Of a stretch of DNA of 22,175 nt, positions 7,051 through 13,615 are shown piece by piece. Source of the stretch: an uncultured Lachnospiraceae bacterium (lineage in GTDB: Bacteria > Bacillota > Clostridia > Lachnospirales > Lachnospiraceae); the NCBI GenBank assembly GCA_934432885.1, contig CAKRYY010000042.1, positions 1 to 22,175 on the forward strand. The letters are read 5' to 3'. The first letter of the stretch is position 1; the number at the start of each line of letters is the position of its first letter. The notes beneath the pieces were generated by a model. It saw only the letters and a program-made list of their open reading frames with translations, did no database searches and had not been told where the DNA came from. The position numbers were made by a program, and so were the translations under genes.

Positions 7051-9660
7051 ATGGAACAGTATACAATCACGGGAATGAGCTGCGCGGCATGCAGCACACG
7101 GGTAGAAAAGGCAGTCTCAAAGCTGCCGGGCGTGACCTCCTGTTCGGTAAGTCTTTTGACAAATTCTATGGGCGTGGAAGGTGGCGCTTCGGAGCAGGAG
7201 ATTATAGCGGCTGTTGAGGCAGCAGGCTATGGTGCCTCCAAAAAGGGAAATGAAAAGGAGAATCAGGCAAAAGGAAGCAAGTCTGATGAGGATGCACTTT
7301 CTGGAAAGCAGGAGGTAGGCGCATTAAGAACCAGACTGACTGCATCGGTCATTTTCCTTCTTTTGCTGATGTACCTTTCGATGGGACACATGATGTGGAA
7401 CTGGAAGCTGCCGGGCTTTTTGGAGGGCAACCATGTAGCGATGGGACTGATTCAGCTTTTACTGACAGTCATTATTATGGTAATCAATCAGAAATTTTTT
7501 GTCAGCGGATGGAAAAGCCTTCTGCACGGTGCGCCCAATATGGACACGCTGGTAGCAATGGGCGCAGGCGCAGCCTTTCTGTACAGCACCTATGCGCTGT
7601 TTGCCATGACAGATGCGCAGGTTAAGGGCGATGCGGCAGCGGTCATGAAATATATGCACGAGTTTTACTTTGAATCAGCAGCGATGATTCTGACCCTGAT
7701 TACTGTAGGAAAGATGCTGGAGGCATATTCGAAGGGGAGGACGACAGATGCGCTTCGCGGACTTATGAAGCTGGCTCCAAGGACAGCGGTGCTGCTTGTT
7801 GGCGGAAAAGAAAAAGAAGTTCCAATTGAGCAGGTAAAAAAGGGAGACCTTTTTGTTGTCCGCCCGGGTGAAAATATTCCGGTAGACGGAATTGTAATTG
7901 AAGGAAACAGCGCAGTAAATGAGGCTGCGCTTACGGGAGAGAGCATTCCGGCAGACAAAACTGCAGGAGATAGTGTTTCTGCGGCGACAATCAACCAGAC
8001 GGGATTTTTAAAATGTCAGGCGACAAGGGTCGGCGAGGATACGATGCTTTCCCAGATTATCCGTATGGTCAGTGATGCTGCGGCGACCAAAGCGCCGATT
8101 GCAAAGACTGCCGATAAGGTATCCGGCGTCTTTGTACCGACGGTAATTGTGATTGCACTGATAACGACAGCAGTCTGGCTGCTTGCGGGCGAAAGCATTG
8201 GCTTTGCGCTTGCAAGGGGAATTTCAGTGCTGGTAATCAGCTGCCCCTGTGCGCTTGGTCTGGCTACGCCTGTGGCGATTATGGTCGGCAGCGGTGTTGG
8301 TGCGAAGTCGGGAATTCTGTTTAAGTCGGCAGTGGCGCTTGAGGCGGCAGGCAGGACGGAAATCATAGCGCTTGATAAGACGGGAACAATTACAAGCGGA
8401 GAACCGCAGGTAACAGATTATGTCCCGACGGACGGCACTGGTGAGCTGGAGCTTTTACAGGCAGCATATACGCTGGAGAGAAAGAGTGAGCATCCCCTTG
8501 CAAAGGCAATCCTTAAGATGGGCGAGGAGAAATATCTTGCACTGGAGGAAGTAACGGATTTTCAGATTTATGCAGGCAACGGACTTTCTGCAAGGCTTGG
8601 AAGAAATGTACTGACGGGCGGTAAAGAAGCATTTATTACGCAGTATGCTGGAATTCCGGACAGGATTCATAAGAGGGCGGAAGAACTGGCGCAGATGGGA
8701 AAGACGCCGCTCTATTTTGCAAAGGATGACAGACTGCTCGGTGTGATTGCGGTAGCGGATGTTTTAAAGGATGACAGCGCACAGGCAGTTTCGGAGCTTT
8801 CGGGCATGGGCATAGAGGTGGTGATGCTGACGGGCGACCATGAGAAAACCGCGCAGGCAATCGGTGCGCAGGCAGGCGTTGACAGGGTAATTGCAGGCGT
8901 TTTGCCGGATGGAAAGGAAAGCGTAATCCGCAGCCTGAAGGAGCAGGGAAAGACCGCTATGGTCGGAGACGGTATCAACGATGCGCCTGCATTGACGAGG
9001 GCGGATGTTGGAATCGCAATCGGAGCAGGAACGGACATTGCGATCGATGCAGCGCAGATTGTCCTGATGAAAAGCCGCCTGCGGGATGTGCCTGCGGCAA
9101 TCCGCTTAAGCCGGGCAACGCTGCGCAATATCCATGAAAACCTTTTCTGGGCATTCTTCTATAATGTAATCGGTATTCCGCTGGCAGCAGGAGTGTGGAT
9201 TCCAGTATTTGGCTGGACCTTAAATCCGATGTTTGGCGCTGCGGCGATGAGCCTGTCAAGCTTTTGTGTAGTAACCAATGCCCTGCGGCTTAATTTTGTC
9301 TCCTTATATGATGCAAAGCATGACAGAAAAGGTGTAAATAAGAAAAGAAGAATTCAGGATAAAAAACCAAAGACTCTGACAGAAGGTAGTAAAGCAGCGG
9401 ATAATAAACTGACAGAAACAGTCAATGCAGCAAAAACAGAAAGAGAGGATAAAAAAATGGAAAAAACATTGAAAATCGAGGGTATGATGTGCGGACACTG
9501 CGAAGCAAGGGTAAAGAAGTGCTTAGAGGAGCTTCCGGGCGTAGAGAGCGCGGCGGTCAGCCATGAAAAGGGAACGGCAGTCGTAACGATGACGCAGGAC
9601 ATTGACAATGCTGTTTTCAAAAAAGCCATTGAAGAACAGGGCTATCAGCTTTGTGAATAA
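7051..9660 (+). CDS. copA: Copper-exporting P1B-type ATPase with C-terminal CopZ-like domain
   Basis: An 869-residue membrane Cu(I) pump. Order: heavy-metal domain at 1-65 (GMSCAACS); transmembrane helices from about 95; actuator loop TGES near 295; the membrane copper site CPC (SCPCALGLATP) near 397; phosphorylation motif DKTGT near 440; SEHPLAKA near 480; GDGINDAP near 638; final helices to about 760. A charged linker then leads to a second metal-binding domain at 803-869 (GMMCGHCE), resembling free CopZ. ATG 7051 is chosen over GTG 7048 because GGAG lies six bases ahead. The N-terminus has one metal domain rather than the two of Bacillus CopA. It follows csoR and shares its operator, so copper induction is expected. 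Confidence 0.95.
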   Translation: MEQYTITGMSCAACSTRVEKAVSKLPGVTSCSVSLLTNSMGVEGGASEQEIIAAVEAAGYGASKKGNEKENQAKGSKSDEDALSGKQEVGALRTRLTASVIFLLLLMYLSMGHMMWNWKLPGFLEGNHVAMGLIQLLLTVIIMVINQKFFVSGWKSLLHGAPNMDTLVAMGAGAAFLYSTYALFAMTDAQVKGDAAAVMKYMHEFYFESAAMILTLITVGKMLEAYSKGRTTDALRGLMKLAPRTAVLLVGGKEKEVPIEQVKKGDLFVVRPGENIPVDGIVIEGNSAVNEAALTGESIPADKTAGDSVSAATINQTGFLKCQATRVGEDTMLSQIIRMVSDAAATKAPIAKTADKVSGVFVPTVIVIALITTAVWLLAGESIGFALARGISVLVISCPCALGLATPVAIMVGSGVGAKSGILFKSAVALEAAGRTEIIALDKTGTITSGEPQVTDYVPTDGTGELELLQAAYTLERKSEHPLAKAILKMGEEKYLALEEVTDFQIYAGNGLSARLGRNVLTGGKEAFITQYAGIPDRIHKRAEELAQMGKTPLYFAKDDRLLGVIAVADVLKDDSAQAVSELSGMGIEVVMLTGDHEKTAQAIGAQAGVDRVIAGVLPDGKESVIRSLKEQGKTAMVGDGINDAPALTRADVGIAIGAGTDIAIDAAQIVLMKSRLRDVPAAIRLSRATLRNIHENLFWAFFYNVIGIPLAAGVWIPVFGWTLNPMFGAAAMSLSSFCVVTNALRLNFVSLYDAKHDRKGVNKKRRIQDKKPKTLTEGSKAADNKLTETVNAAKTEREDKKMEKTLKIEGMMCGHCEARVKKCLEELPGVESAAVSHEKGTAVVTMTQDIDNAVFKKAIEEQGYQLCE
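9446..9459 (+). promoter_or_regulatory. Possible internal ribosome site and start for a free CopZ-like domain
   Basis: Inside copA, AGGA (9446-9449) lies seven bases before an in-frame ATG (9457) that begins exactly at the C-terminal metal-binding domain. Initiation here would yield a 67-residue copper chaperone (MEKTLKIEGMMCGHC) as well as the fused pump. A run of seven A (9451-9457) is also a possible slippage site. Confidence 0.4.
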
Positions 9661-9789
9661 TGCAGTTGGCTTACAATAGCAATATGTAAATTTTGGCAGC
9701 TTTTTTGTACAATTTCAGCAGGCGGCTTGTATCTCCTATAGGATTGCGTTATTTATAAGGAAAATAAAAAAGCAATACAGGAGGTTTGC

Positions 9790-10395
9790 ATGCTGGCACA
9801 ATTAGCAGGAAGAATTGTAGCGTGGCAGATGAAAAAGGGGATTCTGAAAAAAGAGGATCAGGCGTTGTATCAATATGCCTATGAGCTTTTGCTGAATCAG
9901 GGAATCAACATTGCCGCTGCGATTTTGATTGCCGTGCTCTTTAAGATGCCCTGGGTCGTTCTGACCTTTCTTGCGGTATATATTCCGCTCCGTTCTTATG
10001 CGGGCGGCTATCATGCCAGTACAAATTGGGGCTGCACGGTTGTTTCTGCACTGATGCTTTGTCTTGTCTGCATAGTGGTAAAGTTTGCAGCACTATATTC
10101 TGCGTATGGCTGGTGCATTTTATTTGCGGTATCCGGCATATTCATCTTTTTGCTGTCTCCGGTGGAGGATTTCAATAAGCCGCTGTCGGAGGAAGAGGTC
10201 ATACATTACCGCAGAATGAGCCGTATCCTGTGGACTGTGGAAGCATTAACAGGCACGGCGCTGTGTTTTTGGAATAGTACGATAGGCATTACACTGTCAT
10301 TTTCGCATTTTTTCCTGGCATTGATTTTGTGTCTTGGCATGCTGAAAAACAAATGGCTGCTATGGAAAACAAAAGAAACAAAAATAAGAAAATAA
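9790..10395 (+). CDS. agrB: AgrB-like accessory gene regulator protease
   Basis: A 201-residue polytopic membrane protein of the AgrB family, the cysteine endopeptidase that processes and cyclises the AgrD autoinducer peptide. The catalytic pair is visible as His75 and Cys82 (RSYAGGYHASTNWGC), spaced seven residues as in the staphylococcal enzyme. Four to six membrane segments follow the usual pattern (about 40-65, 83-105, 108-125, 150-195). A strong AGGAGG site precedes the ATG. The neighbourhood is odd: no clear agrD follows, no AgrC/AgrA pair is in the window, and a terminator closes the unit at 10522. Either a divergent peptide is made from the short region just downstream or the locus is decaying. 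Confidence 0.9.
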   Translation: MLAQLAGRIVAWQMKKGILKKEDQALYQYAYELLLNQGINIAAAILIAVLFKMPWVVLTFLAVYIPLRSYAGGYHASTNWGCTVVSALMLCLVCIVVKFAALYSAYGWCILFAVSGIFIFLLSPVEDFNKPLSEEEVIHYRRMSRILWTVEALTGTALCFWNSTIGITLSFSHFFLALILCLGMLKNKWLLWKTKETKIRK

Positions 10396-10401
10396 AACGA
10401 A

Positions 10402-10500
10402 ATGAAGAAATTTGGGATTCTATTTTGGAATCAGGTGAGTTCTGCTGCTATAATAAAATCGGCAGTCCCTATGCTTTCTGTTTTGATGAAGCAGAGATAG
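10402..10500 (+). CDS. Candidate divergent or frameshifted AgrD peptide
   Basis: A 32-codon ORF starts six bases after the agrB stop, where agrD is expected. Its N-terminus (MKKFGILFWNQVSSAAIIKS) is amphipathic, like AgrD leaders, but it has no cysteine and no acidic tail. In the next frame the same DNA reads SPYAFCFDEAEIEMGQP, which has a Cys followed by an acidic segment as in AgrD tails. One extra base near the CCC at 10467-10469 would join the two. There is no ribosome site, so translation would rely on coupling to agrB. The region overlaps the 10455-10522 terminator. It may be a broken agrD, a sequencing slip or a chance ORF. Confidence 0.3.
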   Translation: MKKFGILFWNQVSSAAIIKSAVPMLSVLMKQR

Positions 10501-10522
10501 AGATGGGACAGCCGATTTTTTT
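10455..10522 (+). terminator. Terminator closing the agrB unit
   Basis: AAAATCGGCAGTCCC (10455-10469) pairs with GGGACAGCCGATTTT (10505-10519) with one mismatch, and the T run continues to 10522. The 35-base loop holds a smaller TGCTT/AAGCA stem. This argues against real coding downstream of about 10500. Confidence 0.65.
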
Positions 10523-10570
10523 GAGTACCATATTTTTTATAAGGAAATAATTCAAATGCTGCATTTTGTT

Positions 10571-11206
10571 TCATTCCCGGAAAAGTCTCTCCAGACACCC
10601 CATAATCTCCTGCCGCAGGGCGGTATAGTCGATTTCGGGATTTGGATAGATGGTAACCTCATGGCAGTAGGTTTCAATGAGGTGGTAGGCAAGATGCACC
10701 TTTTCGCGCAGGTGCGGAAGCCGCGTGCCGCGCGCCTGTAAGCCTTCGACACATTTCTGTACGGTGTCTGCTTCAAACTGCTCGGTAAATTTTGTAAAAT
10801 CAGGGTCAATGGCAGAGAGCGAAGCAAATTCCTGATGCGGCTTTAAATATTCCCTGTGGCTTTTTTCAAAGCAATCAATCAGCCTATCCAAATTGCGGAG
10901 CAAATCCTCGTTGTCATTGTAGGTTTTGATTGTTTCCAAAAGAGGTTCTTGCATTTTGGCGGTCATATCATTCAGACCGGAGAGCAAAATGTCCTTTTTG
11001 TCCTGAAAATAGCTGTAGACAATTCCGGTGGATACGCCTGCCCGCTTGGCAATGTCAATGGTAGTGGTAGACCGGAAGCCTTTTTCGCAGACCAGTTCCA
11101 TGCAGGCATGGATAATCTTTTCTTTTTTTTCAATAGCGCGCTTCTGTCTTGGAATTCTTGTTTTGGCATTTTTCCGGCTGACAGATTCTCCTGTCGTATT
11201 CTTCAT
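10571..11206 (-). CDS. TetR/AcrR family transcriptional repressor
   Basis: A 211-residue repressor. The N-terminal helix-turn-helix is clear at about 22-70: 'EKIIHACMELVCEKGFRSTTTIDIAKRAGVSTGIVYSYFQDKKDIL', the TetR signature. The remaining 140 residues form the helical ligand-binding domain, which differs between members and gives no substrate. AAGGAG lies before the ATG. It is divergent from a membrane-fusion/ABC/FtsX efflux operon; its own promoter (11248-11276) and that of the operon flank two matching palindromes, so it most probably represses both. The inducer is presumably a substrate of the pump; this is inference from the arrangement. Confidence 0.92.
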   Translation of the reverse strand: MKNTTGESVSRKNAKTRIPRQKRAIEKKEKIIHACMELVCEKGFRSTTTIDIAKRAGVSTGIVYSYFQDKKDILLSGLNDMTAKMQEPLLETIKTYNDNEDLLRNLDRLIDCFEKSHREYLKPHQEFASLSAIDPDFTKFTEQFEADTVQKCVEGLQARGTRLPHLREKVHLAYHLIETYCHEVTIYPNPEIDYTALRQEIMGCLERLFRE

Positions 11207-11247
11207 AGCTGCTCCTTGCTGACTGAAATTTTTTTATCTTGTGTTAC

Positions 11248-11276
11248 AGTATAACGTTTATGAAAGACGTTGTCAA
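11248..11276 (-). promoter_or_regulatory. Promoter of the tetR-type gene
   Basis: Minus-strand TTGACA (11276-11271) and TATACT (11253-11248) with a 17-base spacer. Operator 1 starts four bases upstream of its -35. A half-site-like TATGAAAG lies inside the spacer. Confidence 0.75.
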
Positions 11277-11279
11277 TAA

Positions 11280-11299
11280 ATATGAAAGAAATTTCATAT
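11280..11299. promoter_or_regulatory. Operator 1, probable TetR-type binding site
   Basis: ATATGAAA-GAAA-TTTCATAT is a perfect eight-base inverted repeat around four bases. It lies between the two divergent promoters, next to both -35 boxes, and shares its arms with operator 2. Confidence 0.7.
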
Positions 11300-11304
11300 T
11301 CATC

Positions 11305-11332
11305 TTGACAGCAAGAAAAAAGGCTGTATAAT
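11305..11332 (+). promoter_or_regulatory. Promoter of the efflux operon
   Basis: TTGACA (11305-11310) and TATAAT (11327-11332), both consensus, with a 16-base spacer. Operators lie just before the -35 and just after the -10, a good arrangement for tight repression. Confidence 0.8.
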
Positions 11333-11336
11333 GTGA

Positions 11337-11356
11337 ATATGAAAAAAACTTCATAT
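11337..11356. promoter_or_regulatory. Operator 2, probable TetR-type binding site
   Basis: ATATGAA-AAAAAC-TTCATAT repeats the outer arms of operator 1 with the same total length. It covers the expected transcription start of the efflux operon, so a bound repressor would block initiation. Confidence 0.7.
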
Positions 11357-11478
11357 TTCGTTTTTGAAAAATACTATCAAAAGCAGCTATAAAAAGATGA
11401 AAAATATAAGACGAAAATGAAATAGAAAAGCAGGGAATAAAAACGAATGAATACGGAAATAAAGGGAGAGAGGCAAAG

Positions 11479-12876
11479 ATGCAAAAACAGAAGCTGAAAA
11501 ATATCTGCAAGATAGGGGCAGCAACGCTTATCCTTATTGCCGCAGGCGGCGGTTTTTATTATGCCGAGTCAAGACCTGCCCAGTATCGGACGACATCGGT
11601 TCATACCAAGGACCTGGTGATGGAGCTGACCGCAGTCGGCAATGTCAAGACGCAGGAAAGCCGTACCTACTACGCGCAGGTATCCGCACCGATTGCGCAG
11701 ATGGATTTGCAGGTAGGTGATGAAATCAAGGCGGGCGATATGCTTGTCAGCTATGATTTGGAGGATTTGACGCGCGCGAAGGACCGTTCTGCACTCTTGG
11801 TACAGCAGGCAGACAGCGCATACCAGTCTACCGTAAAGCAGAATGAAAAAAATACCATGATTTATGAAGGCGCGGTTGTGACGGAGGAAATGTTCTGTCA
11901 GATGATTGCAGACCAGTGGAGCGTAATTGAGGAGCTGCAAAAGAAGCTGGCAAAGGCGGATGACAAGCAGGAGGAGGTCAATTATTACATAAACCGTGCG
12001 GCATCGGAAACGGATGATGACGACAGGGATGATTTCAATGCAATGGTGGATGCAAGACATAAGGACTATCAGAGCATGAATCGCTCGCAGCTTGCCGCAG
12101 AGCTTGCAAAGCAGCAGGCGATTTACAGCGATATGCAGGCGTTCCGTGCACAGTATGCTTCCCAGCGGGAAAACGCTGACAGCCGTTTGATTGATGAGAG
12201 TGCACAGAAGGAGCTGCTTTTAAAGAAGAAGGAAGCCGAGCTGCAAAGTGCCGATGACGCCGGAGACCTTACCGATGCAGAGGATGGAGTGTGGTCGGAG
12301 TTTCGGGGAATCGTGACGGAGCGCTATGTGGAAAGCGGCGCAACGGTTACAAAGGGAGCGCCCCTCTTTACCATAGAAAATCTGGATACGATTTATGTAT
12401 CGGCGGATGTTTCCAAATATGATATTGACAGCATAAAGGTCGGACAGCCTGCGCAGATTCAGATTGGCGGCCGGAGTTATGAGGGTAAGGTTCTTAAGAT
12501 TGACAGGCTTGCCTCCACAGAACATTCTGATAAGGCGAAGATTCCTGTCAGGGTCGGCTTTGTTGGAAATGTAGACGATGTATGTCTTGGCATAGAAGCG
12601 GACGTAACGATTACGCTGGCAGAGGTGGACGGTGTGCCTGCGATTGACAGAAAAGCGGTTTATGAGGACGCTTTTGGAAGCTATGTCTATGTGCTGCAGG
12701 ATGGCGTTGTAGCACGAAAACCGGTAGAAACAGGCATTACCGGTGAGGAAGATGTGCAGATCGCAGACGGTCTTGCAGAGGGTGAGGCAGTCATTCTTGA
12801 TGCGGTAACAGACCGGGAAATCGGAACAAAGGGAGCAGCTCTTATAGAAGAGGAAGCAGCAGATGGAAATGAATAG
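11479..12876 (+). CDS. Membrane fusion protein (HlyD/MacA-like) of an ABC efflux system
   Basis: A 465-residue adaptor anchored by one N-terminal membrane helix (about 9-28, IGAATLILIAAGGGFYY), with the rest outside the cell membrane. A lipoyl-type half-motif at 65-100 (APIAQMDLQVGDEIKAGDMLVSYD), a long helical hairpin at about 100-260 and a returning barrel (GIVTERYVESGATVTKGAPLFTIENL, then QPAQIQIGGRSYEGKVLKI) follow the MacA/YknX plan. A purine-rich GGGAGAGAGG precedes the ATG. It is first in a three-gene operon; its end overlaps the ATPase gene by 14 bases. In Gram-positives such adaptors work with MacB/YknYZ-type pumps exporting peptides or drugs; the substrate here is unknown. Confidence 0.9.
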   Translation: MQKQKLKNICKIGAATLILIAAGGGFYYAESRPAQYRTTSVHTKDLVMELTAVGNVKTQESRTYYAQVSAPIAQMDLQVGDEIKAGDMLVSYDLEDLTRAKDRSALLVQQADSAYQSTVKQNEKNTMIYEGAVVTEEMFCQMIADQWSVIEELQKKLAKADDKQEEVNYYINRAASETDDDDRDDFNAMVDARHKDYQSMNRSQLAAELAKQQAIYSDMQAFRAQYASQRENADSRLIDESAQKELLLKKKEAELQSADDAGDLTDAEDGVWSEFRGIVTERYVESGATVTKGAPLFTIENLDTIYVSADVSKYDIDSIKVGQPAQIQIGGRSYEGKVLKIDRLASTEHSDKAKIPVRVGFVGNVDDVCLGIEADVTITLAEVDGVPAIDRKAVYEDAFGSYVYVLQDGVVARKPVETGITGEEDVQIADGLAEGEAVILDAVTDREIGTKGAALIEEEAADGNE

Positions 12877-13615
12877 CACACAGGCGGCAGCAGAAAAAAA
12901 GACTTCGGAAAAGAGGGTGCTGGCATTTGAAAATGTAAGCAGGAAATACCAGATTGGGGATACCTCCTTTTTCGCCCTGCATGACGCTTCTTTTACGATT
13001 GAGGAAGGAAATTTTGTGGTTATTTTGGGACCAAGCGGCGCTGGAAAAAGTACGCTTTTAAACCTTATGTCGGGAATGGACACTGTAAGCAGTGGTAAGA
13101 TTACTTTTTTTGACGGGGAGGTCATATCAGAATATACGGATAAGCAGCTGACGCAGTACCGGGCGCAGAAGGTCGGAATTGTCTTTCAGTTTTACAATCT
13201 GATTCCTTCACTGACAGCCTATGAAAATGTCGCGCTGATGCGGGACATCAAAAAGGATATTGGAGACCCAAAGGAGGCCTTAAAGGCGGTAGGGCTGGTA
13301 CGGCAGATTGACCAGTTCCCCTCCCAGCTTTCCGGCGGTGAGCAGCAGAGAACCTCGATTGCGAGGGCAGTTGTAAAAAATCCAGGACTGCTGCTCTGCG
13401 ATGAGCCTACAGGAGCATTGGATACCGGAACGGGCAGAGAGGTATTAAAGCTTTTGCAGAGACTTTGCAGGGAACGGCATACGACGGTTGTGATGGTAAC
13501 GCACAACAGCCTTTTTGCCGATGTGGCGGACCAGATTATTTATGTAAAAAATGGAACCATTGAAAAGATACGTTATAATGAGCAGCCAAAGGATGCAGAC
13601 GAGGTGGAATGGTAA
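12863..13615 (+). CDS. ABC transporter ATP-binding protein (MacB/LolD type)
   Basis: A 250-residue nucleotide-binding subunit. Walker [10 protein letters not shown] is at residues 56-64, the Q-loop at 'VFQFYNL', the signature LSGGEQQR near 156-163, Walker B with catalytic Glu in [12 protein letters not shown] near 174-185, and the switch His in VMVTHN. The DEPTGALD form is typical of the LolD/MacB/FtsE-like exporter class. It overlaps the adaptor gene by 14 bases and the permease by one base (TAATG), so translation is probably coupled across the operon. An N-terminal extension of about 15 polar residues is not essential to the fold, and an in-frame ATG at 12869 is an alternative start. Confidence 0.95.
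   Translation: MEMNSTQAAAEKKTSEKRVLAFENVSRKYQIGDTSFFALHDASFTIEEGNFVVILGPSGAGKSTLLNLMSGMDTVSSGKITFFDGEVISEYTDKQLTQYRAQKVGIVFQFYNLIPSLTAYENVALMRDIKKDIGDPKEALKAVGLVRQIDQFPSQLSGGEQQRTSIARAVVKNPGLLLCDEPTGALDTGTGREVLKLLQRLCRERHTTVVMVTHNSLFADVADQIIYVKNGTIEKIRYNEQPKDADEVEW

Noticed and set aside
9661..9789. Terminator between copA and agrB
   Set aside because: TTACA/TGTAA with later T residues is present, but the stem is only five bp and the T run lies well past it; not convincing.
10329..10550. 73-codon frame overlapping the end of agrB
   Set aside because: No ribosome site, very basic N-terminus unlike AgrD, and it reads through a strong terminator. Only its CFDEAEIE segment is of interest, discussed under agrB.
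12220..13125. 301-codon open frame on the minus strand
   Set aside because: It lies wholly opposite the membrane fusion protein and ATPase genes, has no family motif, and its Cys/Phe/Ser-rich composition is that of an antisense shadow.
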